Made by a program: the position numbers and the translations under genes. From the NCBI RefSeq assembly GCF_002005465.1, contig NZ_CP014691.1, forward strand, positions 558,001 through 622,000: 64,000 nucleotides of DNA, in the 5' to 3' direction. This DNA is from Neoasaia chiangmaiensis. Lineage in GTDB: Bacteria > Pseudomonadota > Alphaproteobacteria > Acetobacterales > Acetobacteraceae. Shown piece after piece: positions 10,716-19,280 of the stretch; position 1 is the first letter of the stretch; each line of letters begins with the position of its first letter. The notes under the pieces are model-generated. The model was not told the origin of the DNA. It ran no database searches and saw only the letters and a list, made by a program, of their open reading frames with translations.

Positions 10716-10740
10716 GGAAACCGAAATGAATTCGGTTTCC
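10716..10740 (-). other. Perfect 10-bp hairpin after uppP
   Basis: GGAAACCGAA and TTCGGTTTCC are exact inverted copies separated by a 5-base loop, starting 3 bases after the uppP stop codon. There is no run of T on the minus strand after it, so it may be a transcript-end stabiliser or a non-canonical terminator rather than a classic one. Confidence 0.6.
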
Positions 10741-10743
10741 GGC

Positions 10744-11589
10744 CTACAGAATGGTCAGCGACACCAGCGAGACAACACCGGCCGCCACGCAATAGATGGC
10801 AAACGGCGACAGTGCCCAGCGATCATGGTTATGAAAATAGCGCAGCAGCAGCAGCGTGCTGATGAGCGCCGTCACGCCGGCCACGACAGCGGCGATGGCG
10901 GACTGCACGATGACGGCATGGGGCACCGCGACGTGACGCAGCTGGAAAGCCTCATGCACCGTCGCGGCCAGCACGGCTGGTTGCGCCAGTAGGAAAGAGA
11001 ACCGCGCCGAGGTTTCGTGATCGAGCCCGCGCAACAGACCACCATTCATGGTCACGCCCGAACGCGAAATTCCGGGGAGGAACGCGAGGCACTGCCAGAT
11101 ACCGATAATGACGGCATCGCGAATCGACATGTCGGCAATCGAGCGCTGCCGCTGACGCCCCTTATGGCTGCGCAACCATTCGGTCACGATGAGCAGCGAT
11201 CCGTTCAGTATCAGGAAAAACGCCACGAAAATCGGCGATCCGAATAGGGCGCGAAGAGGATGCTCCAGCGCCGCGCCAACCACGACCAGCGGTACTGTCG
11301 CGACGATGAGCAAGAGCAGGATGCGGACGGACTGCTCCTGACGAAACCGTCCGTAACGCCCCGTTGCCCCTCCAAAAATGGCGATCCAGTCCTTGGCAAA
11401 AACGAGCAGCAGGGCAATGAAAGTGCCGAAATGCAGCATTGTCAGGAAAGGAAGGAACAGCGGATCGCTCTCGTTCAATCGCCAGTGCAACAATGCCGGA
11501 ACCAGAACGGCATGGCCAAGGCTGCTGACGGGAAAAAGCTCGGTAACACCCTGAATGATCGCAAGAATCAGGGCCTGAATGGGTGTCAT
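10744..11589 (-). CDS. uppP: Undecaprenyl-diphosphatase (UppP/BacA family)
   Basis: UppP dephosphorylates undecaprenyl diphosphate to recycle the lipid carrier for peptidoglycan and polysaccharide synthesis. The 281-residue product starts MTPIQALILAIIQGVTE and carries the family's active-site segments: Glu17 followed by VSSLGH (residues 21-26), and the second motif PGISRSG near residue 165. Several hydrophobic helices span the length. ATG 11589 is the family start; longer in-frame starts would add a non-conserved 72-residue extension. Its start faces the MCE-domain gene across 142 bases, and a perfect hairpin follows its stop. Confidence 0.94.
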   Translation of the reverse strand: MTPIQALILAIIQGVTELFPVSSLGHAVLVPALLHWRLNESDPLFLPFLTMLHFGTFIALLLVFAKDWIAIFGGATGRYGRFRQEQSVRILLLLIVATVPLVVVGAALEHPLRALFGSPIFVAFFLILNGSLLIVTEWLRSHKGRQRQRSIADMSIRDAVIIGIWQCLAFLPGISRSGVTMNGGLLRGLDHETSARFSFLLAQPAVLAATVHEAFQLRHVAVPHAVIVQSAIAAVVAGVTALISTLLLLRYFHNHDRWALSPFAIYCVAAGVVSLVSLTIL

Positions 11590-11731
11590 GGCAACTCGAT
11601 CGCAAAGATGTTGAAAATCATCGCATTTAGTAATGTCGTCCTGCACCAGCCACGGTGTTCCCGCAAGCCCTGCTTGACCGGCCAGAGCCGACAGGCCAAG
11701 AGCTAACGACAGTTTGCAGCAGGAGGATGGC

Positions 11732-12190
11732 ATGGTGGCGGAAGCACGAGGTGGCGCGATCGTCAGCAGCGGGCTGGTGCTCGTCGCGGCGGTTCTGTTC
11801 ACCATCTACGCCAACCAGCAACGTCAGGGAGCGGTGCGTGGAGGGGAGCCGATGCATGCACGTTTCGTCTCCGCCAATGGGCTTGCCGCTGGCGCGGACG
11901 TGACGATGGCCGGCGTTCCGGTCGGCAGCGTCCAACGGATCTTCCTTGATGCCAGGACCCAGATGGCAACGGTCGACTTCACGCTCGATCCGACTTTACG
12001 CCTGCCAACCGATTCGGTCGTCCAGATCGGCGCGCCGACACTGACCGCCGATAACGCGCTCCAGATCGCCCCCGGCCATGCGAAAACCGTTTTCCCGTCC
12101 GGCTCCACGATTCAGAATACGCGGGATCAGGTCTCCCTGGAGCAGCAGGTCAGCAACTACATTTTCGGCGGCGCACTCGGCGGCGACTGA
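11732..12190 (+). CDS. MlaD-like MCE-domain membrane-anchored protein
   Basis: A 152-residue protein with one N-terminal membrane helix (GAIVSSGLVLVAAVLFTIYA) and a single MCE/MlaD domain. The pattern RFVSANGLAAGADVTMAGVPVGSVQRI is diagnostic, followed by beta-strands up to ALQIAPG. MlaD hexamers form the periplasmic lipid-binding ring of the MlaFEDB phospholipid transporter. AGGAGG at 11721-11726 sits 5 bases before ATG 11732 and decides the start. No mlaE, mlaF, mlaB or mlaC lies next to it. It ends convergent to the ATP-grasp gene, 9 bases apart. Confidence 0.82.
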   Translation: MVAEARGGAIVSSGLVLVAAVLFTIYANQQRQGAVRGGEPMHARFVSANGLAAGADVTMAGVPVGSVQRIFLDARTQMATVDFTLDPTLRLPTDSVVQIGAPTLTADNALQIAPGHAKTVFPSGSTIQNTRDQVSLEQQVSNYIFGGALGGD

Positions 12191-12199
12191 ACGCCCGCC

Positions 12200-13333
12200 T
12201 CAGTCGTTCAAGGGGTATGAGGCGAGGAGACGCCGCTGCTTGCGCCAATATCGGAGCATTGTCAGCGCACCGCAGGTTTTCCAGCCGCGTTTCCGATTGG
12301 CAGCGCCGATCCGGAATGTCTGTCGATAGTGATAGAATTGCGTGCGATAGGCTTCGGCAAGCGTCGTCCGGCTGTCCCAGATATGAGTCGCCTCCGATCC
12401 GACGCCATTGATCTCGATAATGGAAAAACCTCTGCCGTGCCGCAATTCGCCGATCGACGCCGCCTTCACGTCGATCCGGCCGAAATAGAAATCCGGAATG
12501 TCTTTTATCAGCGTATCCAGCCGATGCGTCAGTTCCGGCGTGGCATCCGCGCAGCCGTTGCGAAAGATCGATCCCTTGCAATGGTTGCCGGTGAACACAA
12601 GCTGCACAGGTTCGCCCGCCGCCGGGACCTCATCAAGACGGTCGGCCAGACGTGGAAGATAGATGTCCGGCAGCAAACTCGTTCTGGGGTTACGACGGAC
12701 GAGCATTTCGATAGTCGATGAACCATCGCCATACAGGACAGGCACTTCCTTGTAGGTAATGGAAGTGATCCGCCCTGTAGGCTCGTCGGGGTGTCGGACG
12801 TAGAAAAGTCCAGCCTCGACCGGTGCATCGACGAGCTTCTGGATCATCAGGCGAATGTTATCCGGGAAAGATGCCAGAACCTCGTTCAGGACCTGCCTGT
12901 CACGAACGAGTTTGACGCCGGTCCCGTTGCAGCCGATGTCGGGTTTGACGACGACGGGGAAATGCAAGCCGGCCGCGTCCATGGCAGCCAATGCGATCTT
13001 CGTGTCTTCAGACCGTGCTCCGCGAGCCAGTGTCATGACCGTGTAGGGCGCGATCCATTTCTTCGCTTCCGCCCCCGCAAGATCCAGGATGCCGCCCTTG
13101 CTCTCGCCACATAGTCCGCCCGTTTCAATGCGGGGATTGGCCGCACTCGGCACGCTGAAATCACCGTAGCGAAATCCCATGGCAATCCAGTATAGCACGA
13201 TGGGCGTATAGAAAATCGAACCGGGCCAGAACTCGAAAAGCGACAATGGGTTCGCCGGAGCCGGTTCGGCCATTGGCGCATCCATAGTCAGCTCTTCGAG
13301 AGCATCTTGCGTATCGATTTTCTGAAGCATCAT
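12200..13333 (-). CDS. ATP-grasp domain protein of unknown substrate
   Basis: A 377-residue protein whose middle part is an ATP-grasp fold: FPVVVKPDIGCNGTGVKLV (ATP-binding lysine and glycine loop), a grasp segment MIQKLVDAPVEAGLFYVRHP, and a C-terminal metal-site region FYFGRIDVKA, then SIIEINGVGSEATHIWD. The spacing resembles D-Ala-D-Ala ligase and RimK relatives, but the conserved ligase signatures are missing, so the substrate is unknown. It lies 6 bases downstream of the DedA gene and is probably coupled to it. In-frame starts at 13333, 13330 and 13285 are possible; 13333 is chosen for closeness to the upstream stop, while 13285 has the better ribosome site. Confidence 0.75.
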   Translation of the reverse strand: MMLQKIDTQDALEELTMDAPMAEPAPANPLSLFEFWPGSIFYTPIVLYWIAMGFRYGDFSVPSAANPRIETGGLCGESKGGILDLAGAEAKKWIAPYTVMTLARGARSEDTKIALAAMDAAGLHFPVVVKPDIGCNGTGVKLVRDRQVLNEVLASFPDNIRLMIQKLVDAPVEAGLFYVRHPDEPTGRITSITYKEVPVLYGDGSSTIEMLVRRNPRTSLLPDIYLPRLADRLDEVPAAGEPVQLVFTGNHCKGSIFRNGCADATPELTHRLDTLIKDIPDFYFGRIDVKAASIGELRHGRGFSIIEINGVGSEATHIWDSRTTLAEAYRTQFYHYRQTFRIGAANRKRGWKTCGALTMLRYWRKQRRLLASYPLND

Positions 13334-13339
13334 CGAATA

Positions 13340-14074
13340 TCAGTCACTGAATGTCTGAAGTCGGGCGACCAGACGGCCAACGAAAAACAAGGTGAAAACG
13401 AAACCCAGCATGCCGAGCCAGCGCCAACTGGAAAGATGCGCCGACATCCAGCCGCCGACATGCATGGAAATACCGAACAGGAGCGACGTCCAGACCAGCG
13501 TCGCACAGATGGCGCTCAACGCAAACCGCCCGAGCGGCGCCCTGAAATAACCGCACGCCGTATAGAGCGGCAATCGGGCGCCGGGAATGAACCGGCTAAT
13601 GACGACCGTGCGCACCACATGCTTCGAAAACCAGGCATGCCCGCGATCGCGCTTGGGCAAGGTCAGCCATCGCTGCAGCGGAACCCATCGTGCGCCAAGG
13701 GCACCCATGCCGTACAAAAGCACATCGCCGGCGGCGACGCCGACGTAAAGCGAGACCAGAGCGAGTGCAGGGCTCAACTTGCCCTGATCCGCCGCCATCG
13801 CGGCAAGAATTGTCGTGGCATCCTCCAGGATGAACGTGCCGATCACGATCCCCAGCGCCTTCGCCCACCAGGCCGCCCCGACCCACGAAGAGTCCATGAA
13901 GTGCCACAGGGCATTCCAGTTGGCGTTCAAGAGCAGGGGGCCCAGGTATGCGGCACCCCGGAGAAACGAGCCGTTGAGAACGGTCCATACGTGCAAAGGT
14001 CGAACATGATGGAAGGCGGTTTGCCACGTGACGGTCAAAATACCAAACGCCCCGCCACATGCCATGTTCGACAT
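13340..14074 (-). CDS. DedA-family (VTT domain) membrane protein
   Basis: A 244-residue inner-membrane protein with hydrophobic helices around residues 70-95, 105-130 and 180-235. The DedA/VTT signatures are the acidic FILEDATTILAA segment, a YVGVAAGDVLLYGMG re-entrant loop and the arginine motif VVISRFIPGARLPLYTACGY. DedA proteins are linked to proton-motive force and undecaprenyl phosphate or phospholipid flipping. AGAGGA precedes ATG 14074 by about 8 bases. It begins a two-gene unit with the ATP-grasp gene and is divergent from the small repeat protein. Confidence 0.85.
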   Translation of the reverse strand: MSNMACGGAFGILTVTWQTAFHHVRPLHVWTVLNGSFLRGAAYLGPLLLNANWNALWHFMDSSWVGAAWWAKALGIVIGTFILEDATTILAAMAADQGKLSPALALVSLYVGVAAGDVLLYGMGALGARWVPLQRWLTLPKRDRGHAWFSKHVVRTVVISRFIPGARLPLYTACGYFRAPLGRFALSAICATLVWTSLLFGISMHVGGWMSAHLSSWRWLGMLGFVFTLFFVGRLVARLQTFSD

Positions 14075-14151
14075 CGTTCAATCCTCTGGTGCCGACCGAT
14101 CGTAATTGCTAGCCTGAGAGGTCCATTACCCCCGGCAGGAAAGACAACGAC

Positions 14152-14559
14152 TTGGCCAAGCCAGCCTCGAAAGTCACCAAAGGCGCCGCTGTGTCCGCAA
14201 AGACACGCTCCCCCAAACCTTCGGCAAAACCGACGGCAGCAGCGCCCAAGGCACCTGCCAGGCCTAAACGTCAGGCCACGCCGAAACCGGCGGTGGCGGC
14301 GAGCAGGAACCTGCCTGCCGAGGCATTGTATTTCGATGCATCCTGGTATCTGGAGCGGTATCCCGATGTCGCGGCGGCAGGGATATCGGCGGCCGAGCAT
14401 TTCATGACTGTCGGCTACAAGGAAGGCCGCGATCCCAACGCAATCTTCAGCACATCGGCCTATCTGGCCGCCAATCCGGATATCAATGCGGAGTTCGTCA
14501 ACCCGTTCCTGCATTTCGTCCTGCATGGCGCCGCCGAAGGTCGTCGTCTCAAAGTCTGA
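14152..14559 (+). CDS. Small protein: basic histone-H1-like tail plus two 36-residue repeats
   Basis: A 135-residue protein starting at TTG 14152 behind a GCAGGAAAG ribosome site. Residues 1-50 are almost only Ala, Lys, Pro, Ser, Thr and Arg, like bacterial H1-type tails. Residues 61-96 and 99-134 are two copies of one unit of about 36 residues, with pattern FDxSxYLxxNPDI, then FLHFVxxGxxEGRRP-like. This unit is known from glycosyltransferases and other proteins of Acetobacteraceae and Rhodobacteraceae, where it is often repeated and has no proven function. There is no signal peptide or membrane helix. The tail may bind nucleic acid or acidic polymer; that is inference. Confidence 0.65.
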   Translation: MAKPASKVTKGAAVSAKTRSPKPSAKPTAAAPKAPARPKRQATPKPAVAASRNLPAEALYFDASWYLERYPDVAAAGISAAEHFMTVGYKEGRDPNAIFSTSAYLAANPDINAEFVNPFLHFVLHGAAEGRRLKV

Positions 14560-14611
14560 ACGCCGCAGGATTTGCGGGCCGCATTTCCAACATGAAGAAT
14601 TCGAAAAACAT

Positions 14612-15580
14612 ATGTTGAAACGTCGTCATCTGATCGCCTCGCTTCCCGCTATCGGGCTGATGACGGGGCGGGCACACGCAGCGCAGGACTATCGTGGTTT
14701 CCTTGAATCGGTGAGAAGCGAGGCAATCCGGAACGGCATCGCCAGCGGTGTGGTGGATCGTGCCCTTGCCCTGACACGCCAGCCTAATGCCCATGTTCTG
14801 CAACTCGACCGGCATCAGCCGGAATTCACGCTGACCTGGGCGCAATACCGGGCACGTGTCATCGGCACCACGCGCATTTCACAGGGACGTGCCGCCTTCA
14901 CGGCACGCGCAGCCCAGTTGAACGGCATTGGTGCGCAATACGGTGTCGATCCGCGCGTTATTGTCGGCATCTGGGGCCTCGAATCGGGCTTCGGTCGCAA
15001 GATCGGCACGTTTTCGGTCATCGATTCGCTGGCGACGCTGGCCTTTGACGGCCGACGCGCCGCATTCTTTCGCAGCGAGCTTCTGAAATCCCTGCAAATC
15101 CTCAATGCCGGCGACATCAGCCCGGAGGGCATGCTCGGCTCCTACGCCGGCGCGATGGGTCAACCGCAATTCATGCCCAGCGCCTATCTCCGCTATGCGG
15201 CAGATGGCAACGGCGACGGACGCCGCGATATCTGGACGAACGAGCAGGATGTTTTCGCGTCGATCGCCAACTATCTCGCCCGTTGCGGGTGGCAGGCCGA
15301 TCAGCCATGGGGACAGCCCGTGACCCTGACGCGCGACATTCCGCAGACGATGACGGGGCGCGGCCAGCAGAAGACATTGGGCGAATGGGCCACGCTGGGC
15401 GTCAGGCGAGCCGATGGCCGGGCATTCTCCCGGCCGACGGTCGAGGGTGCGCTCCTGCGACCGGACGGTCCGGGAACGGAGGCGTTCATCGTCTATCGTA
15501 ACTTCAACGTCATCCGGCGATACAATCCATCCGACTACTACGCGCTTGGCGTGGGCCTGCTGGGATATGCCGTTGCGTAA
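14612..15580 (+). CDS. Lytic murein transglycosylase, MltB family
   Basis: A 322-residue periplasmic protein. The N-terminus (MLKRRHLIASLPAIG, then AHAAQDY) is a signal peptide with an Arg-Arg pair that may use the Tat or the Sec route. The SLT_2/MltB domain is clear: YGVDPRVIVGIWGLESGFGR holds the catalytic Glu in GLESGFG. GAMGQPQFMPSAYLRYAAD and DIWTNEQDVFASIANYL follow. It cleaves peptidoglycan glycan strands with formation of 1,6-anhydro ends. The C-terminus holds a peptidoglycan-binding-like region. It opens an operon: rlpA starts 14 bases inside its 3' end. Confidence 0.9.
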   Translation: MLKRRHLIASLPAIGLMTGRAHAAQDYRGFLESVRSEAIRNGIASGVVDRALALTRQPNAHVLQLDRHQPEFTLTWAQYRARVIGTTRISQGRAAFTARAAQLNGIGAQYGVDPRVIVGIWGLESGFGRKIGTFSVIDSLATLAFDGRRAAFFRSELLKSLQILNAGDISPEGMLGSYAGAMGQPQFMPSAYLRYAADGNGDGRRDIWTNEQDVFASIANYLARCGWQADQPWGQPVTLTRDIPQTMTGRGQQKTLGEWATLGVRRADGRAFSRPTVEGALLRPDGPGTEAFIVYRNFNVIRRYNPSDYYALGVGLLGYAVA

Positions 15581-16436
15581 GCTTCCTGCCTGCGGCTTTC
15601 TCTGCGTCATCGCGCTGGCATCCTGCCATCGTGCCGCACCGCCTCTGCCACCGGCACATCCGCATTACGTCATCGGTGGCGGCTGGCAGGGGGGCGGCAA
15701 CTGGTTCTATCCGGCGGAATCTTTCTCGCTTCGCCAAACCGGCCTGGCGATTCTTGAAGCCAATCAGACACCGCACGTGACGGCAGACGGTGAAGTCTGG
15801 TCGGCAAATTCGATGACCGGAGCGCACCAGACGTTACAGTTACCGGCCATCGTATCGGTACGAAATCTGGCCAACGGGCGAACCGTTCGGATTCGTCTCA
15901 ACGAACGCGGCCCGGACAATGCTGGGCGAATTCTCGCCGTCACGCCGCAAGTCGCGGCGGTTCTGGGCATCGGCCACGATCCGGCGCCCATCGAACTGAC
16001 GGTCGACGAGGAGGCAAGCCGGGCGATCGCACAGGCCAGCCCGGACGCACCCAGGCTCGATGTCTCTGCCGCGCCGCGGGGCGATGTCGTAGCGCAGTCG
16101 CTGGATGGCGGCATTGCGCAGACCGTTGGCGAACATCAGACCGGCGTCGTATCAACGCCAGGCGGACTGAGACTGTCGGAGCTGCCAGTGCGTTACACGC
16201 AAGGTTACGCGATGCCTGTCGCCTACAACGTGACGCTGGGCGACTTCTCCGGCCACGGCGCCGCTGATGGCGTTGCACGTCGGTGCGGTGGAGACGTGCG
16301 CCGGATATCGGGGAATGATCCCGGACTGAACTGGCAGGCACGGCTTGGTCCTTATCAAACAATCGCTCAGGCAGATCAGGCCTTGGCGCAAGCGCGCAGC
16401 TGTGGCATCGCCGGGGCGCGGATCGTGGTCGAATAG
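15567..16436 (+). CDS. rlpA: RlpA-like septal ring lipoprotein with SPOR domain
   Basis: A 289-residue product with a lipoprotein signal peptide ending in LASC (lipidated Cys20). A double-psi beta-barrel covers about residues 40-125 and a SPOR domain the last 75 residues. RlpA proteins cut denuded glycan strands at the septum; SPOR domains bind such strands. The barrel keeps the active-site-region histidine (His87 in GAHQTLQLP), but the usual NDRGP reads NERGP (Glu113). ATG 15567 is placed within the end of the mltB-like gene, and the lipobox confirms it. dacA starts directly after its stop. Confidence 0.86.
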   Translation: MPLRKLPACGFLCVIALASCHRAAPPLPPAHPHYVIGGGWQGGGNWFYPAESFSLRQTGLAILEANQTPHVTADGEVWSANSMTGAHQTLQLPAIVSVRNLANGRTVRIRLNERGPDNAGRILAVTPQVAAVLGIGHDPAPIELTVDEEASRAIAQASPDAPRLDVSAAPRGDVVAQSLDGGIAQTVGEHQTGVVSTPGGLRLSELPVRYTQGYAMPVAYNVTLGDFSGHGAADGVARRCGGDVRRISGNDPGLNWQARLGPYQTIAQADQALAQARSCGIAGARIVVE

Positions 16437-17678
16437 GTGACACTCGTGCGGACAAGACGGTTTCTTCTCAGCAGCGCGGCAGGGTTTGCCGCTTGTTCCA
16501 GCATTGCGGCGGCGCGCCCGCATCGCGGCCATCGGGCAGCGACGAAAACTGCCGGGGACAGCGATGCCACGCCACCGGCAGATGCAGGCGGCGCGCCAGC
16601 GAATACACCCATCGGCCCCCTCGACACCGTTGCGCGTTGGGCCTGCATCACGGACTTCAATACCGGCGCGGTCCTGCTCGAAAAGGCAGCAGACGAACGC
16701 ATGCCGCCATCGTCGCTGACGAAAATGATGACGGCCTATATCGTCTTCGGCATGCTGAAGACCGGACGTCTCAGCCTGGAGCAGAGTCTGCCCGTCAGTG
16801 AAAAGGCGTGGCGCATGCAGGGATCGAAGATGTTCGTGCCACTCGGCTCCAGCATTTCGGTTTCCGACCTGATCCAGGGCATGCTGATCCAGTCCGGCAA
16901 CGATGCCTGCATCGTTCTTGCAGAAGGGATTGCCGGATCGGAAGAGCAGTTCGTCAATGTCATGAACCAGGAAGCCCCGAAGATCGGGCTGACGAATTCG
17001 CATTTCATGAACTGCACGGGCTGGCCGGCCGATGGTCATTACATGACGGCCCGGGACGTCGCGATGCTGGCGACGCATCTTATCCGCGATTATCCGCAGT
17101 ACTATCACTTCTTTTCGGCGACGGATTATACCTTCAACAAGATCCATCAGGGGAACCGCAATGTGCTGGTCGACAAAGGGCTGGCCGACGGCCTGAAGAC
17201 GGGACACACCGATGCGGGCGGCTTCGGTTTGTGTGCGAGTTCCGAACGCGGTGGCAATCGAATCGTCATGGCGATCAACGGAACCGCGTCCAGCAACGAA
17301 CGGGCTCATGAAGGCGAACGTCTTTTGTCCTGGGCCTTCGCGAATTTCGAGAATGTCACGCTCTTCCGGAAAGGTCAGGTCGTTGATCGCGTGCCCGTCT
17401 GGATGGGCGATACACCGGACGTCGCCCTGATCTCCACGCGTGATGTGGTCATGACGATGCCGCACGGCTGGCAGCAGCACAGCCATCTTGGCGTGGACTA
17501 TCAAAGCCCCGCGATAGCGCCCGTCGCCGCCGGGCAGGTTCTGGGGCAGCTCGTCATGAGCAATCCCGGGATGGCCGATGTGCGGCTCGATCTCGTTGCC
17601 GAACGCAGCGTCGGAAAGCTCGGCCTGATCGGGCGCGCCATGACCAGACTCGGACATCCGCCGACGAGCCACGGCTAG
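16437..17678 (+). CDS. dacA: D-alanyl-D-alanine carboxypeptidase (low-molecular-mass PBP)
   Basis: A 413-residue penicillin-binding protein that trims the terminal D-Ala of peptidoglycan stems in the periplasm. All three serine-peptidase motifs are present: SLTK at residues 93-96, SGN at 153-155 and KTG at 254-256. The C-terminal domain found in PBP5/6 follows. An N-terminal signal with an Arg-Arg pair (RTRRFLLSSAAGFAAC) is present. The start is GTG 16437, directly abutting the rlpA stop, or GTG 16446, three codons later. It belongs to the mltB-rlpA-dacA wall operon. Confidence 0.94.
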   Translation: MTLVRTRRFLLSSAAGFAACSSIAAARPHRGHRAATKTAGDSDATPPADAGGAPANTPIGPLDTVARWACITDFNTGAVLLEKAADERMPPSSLTKMMTAYIVFGMLKTGRLSLEQSLPVSEKAWRMQGSKMFVPLGSSISVSDLIQGMLIQSGNDACIVLAEGIAGSEEQFVNVMNQEAPKIGLTNSHFMNCTGWPADGHYMTARDVAMLATHLIRDYPQYYHFFSATDYTFNKIHQGNRNVLVDKGLADGLKTGHTDAGGFGLCASSERGGNRIVMAINGTASSNERAHEGERLLSWAFANFENVTLFRKGQVVDRVPVWMGDTPDVALISTRDVVMTMPHGWQQHSHLGVDYQSPAIAPVAAGQVLGQLVMSNPGMADVRLDLVAERSVGKLGLIGRAMTRLGHPPTSHG

Positions 17679-17685
17679 TATTCGG

Positions 17686-18330
17686 ATGCGGCCAGGTTTT
17701 TTCGTTACACTGGAAGGCGGGGAGGGCGCAGGCAAGTCGACACAGGCAAGGCGACTGGCCGAACGGCTGCGTGGCGCGGGCCGTGATGTCGTGCTGACGC
17801 GCGAGCCGGGTGGAACGCCTGGGGCCGAGGCGCTGCGTGAACTGCTCCTGTTCGGCACAGCGCCTCTGTCATGGCGCGCGCAGGCGCTTGGGCACATGGC
17901 GGCGCGCGCGGAGCATCTCGACCGACTGATCCTGCCGGCCCTGAATGCTGGAAAGGTCGTCGTTTGCGATCGGTTCCACGATTCGACGGTCGTCTATCAA
18001 GGATATGGCGTGGGGAGAGCCGACCCGACAGTCCTGGAATTCATCAAGCAATTGCGCGCGACGATGTCGAACGAGCCGGACATGACCCTGCTTCTCGATG
18101 TCCCGGCGGATATCGGACGGGCGCGCATACAGGCGCGAGGCGGTGCGATCGACCGCTACGAAGCGGAGGACATGGCGTTTCACATCCGCATTACCGAAGG
18201 CTTTCGCGATCTTGCGCGTCGTCACCCCGATCGCATCACGCCAATTGATGCCGGTTGTGCGCCTGAGATGGTCGAGGACGCTATTTTCGATACCGTCACC
18301 CGGCGGATGCACGCAAAAACCGCCATATGA
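17686..18330 (+). CDS. tmk: Thymidylate kinase
   Basis: Tmk phosphorylates dTMP to dTDP for DNA synthesis. The 214-residue protein has the P-loop EGGEGAGKSTQARRLAERL near its N-terminus, the DRFHDSTVVYQGYG nucleotide-binding motif (a DRYxxS variant), and the lid region DIGRARIQARGG. It is the first of a run of genes with ATGA overlaps: holB begins inside the tmk stop codon. It lies 7 bases behind dacA. Confidence 0.95.
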   Translation: MRPGFFVTLEGGEGAGKSTQARRLAERLRGAGRDVVLTREPGGTPGAEALRELLLFGTAPLSWRAQALGHMAARAEHLDRLILPALNAGKVVVCDRFHDSTVVYQGYGVGRADPTVLEFIKQLRATMSNEPDMTLLLDVPADIGRARIQARGGAIDRYEAEDMAFHIRITEGFRDLARRHPDRITPIDAGCAPEMVEDAIFDTVTRRMHAKTAI

Positions 18331-19280
18331 ACGCGCCAGCGCCGCATTCGCCGCGCGAGACGTTCGCGTTGCATGGCCATGACGCCGCAATGGCTGCGTT
18401 TCAGGACAGCCGACGCAGCGGGCGTCTGCATCACGCGTGGCTCCTGCACGGTCCCATGGGGATCGGCAAGGCGACACTGGCTTTTCATTTCGCGCGCATC
18501 CTGCTGAATGGCGTCGATCCCCAAAGCCCGGCAGGGCGCCGGATCACAGCGGGCACCCATGCCGATCTCATGGTGATCGGTCGGGGCATGGACGAACGGA
18601 AGGGGCGCCTTCGTTCGGAAATCGTCGCAGACGAGGTCCGTCCCATACAGTCCTTCCTGCGTCGGACGGCTGCGGAAGGAGGATGGCGCGTCGTCATCAT
18701 CGATGGCGCGGAATTCATGAACCGCCATGCGGCGAATGCGCTGCTCAAACTCCTGGAGGAGCCACCGCCGCAAGCCGCCTTGTTTCTTGTCAGTGCGGCC
18801 CCGGGCGCTTTATTGCCGACACTCCGGAGTCGATGCCGCGCCCTGACCTGCCTGCCGCTTTCGAATGACGACATGCGACAGGTGCTCCACGAGCAGGGCT
18901 ATGCCACACAGGATGTGGACCGACTTATCGAAGCGGCGCACGGTTCGCCCGGTCGCGCCGCATTCCTCGGTCATGACCGCGATGGTCGGGTCGCCGGTAT
19001 TGTCGGGAAATGGCTCGATGGCGGCGCATCCGGCGCATCCCCGGGCGATGCGGAAAGCATTGTCCGGCAAGACGAAGGTTTTGCGCTGCTCTGTGATTTG
19101 CTAGGGGATGGGCTCAGTCAACGCGCCCGTCGGCTGGCGGAAACGAATTCACTTGCGGATGCCGCGCGAGTGGCCGCCGCGCATGGCGCGCTGGCGGCAT
19201 TGCGCCGGGAGACCGAGCGCTTCAACTTGGACAAGGGCCAGGCCGTGCTTCAGGCCGCCACCATCGTGAGTGATTTATGA
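18327..19280 (+). CDS. holB: DNA polymerase III subunit delta'
   Basis: HolB is the delta' subunit of the clamp loader, needed to place the DnaN sliding clamp on primed DNA. The 317-residue product has an AAA+ core: HHAWLLHGPMGIGKATLAF carries a Walker-A-like loop that ends in GKAT rather than GKT/GKS, as expected for a subunit that need not hydrolyse ATP. It continues with RTAAEGGWRVVIIDGAEFMN, then ALLKLLEEPP and LRSRCR. The zinc-binding cysteines of some relatives are not seen. It overlaps tmk and metG by ATGA junctions, giving translational coupling. Confidence 0.92.
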   Translation: MNAPAPHSPRETFALHGHDAAMAAFQDSRRSGRLHHAWLLHGPMGIGKATLAFHFARILLNGVDPQSPAGRRITAGTHADLMVIGRGMDERKGRLRSEIVADEVRPIQSFLRRTAAEGGWRVVIIDGAEFMNRHAANALLKLLEEPPPQAALFLVSAAPGALLPTLRSRCRALTCLPLSNDDMRQVLHEQGYATQDVDRLIEAAHGSPGRAAFLGHDRDGRVAGIVGKWLDGGASGASPGDAESIVRQDEGFALLCDLLGDGLSQRARRLAETNSLADAARVAAAHGALAALRRETERFNLDKGQAVLQAATIVSDL

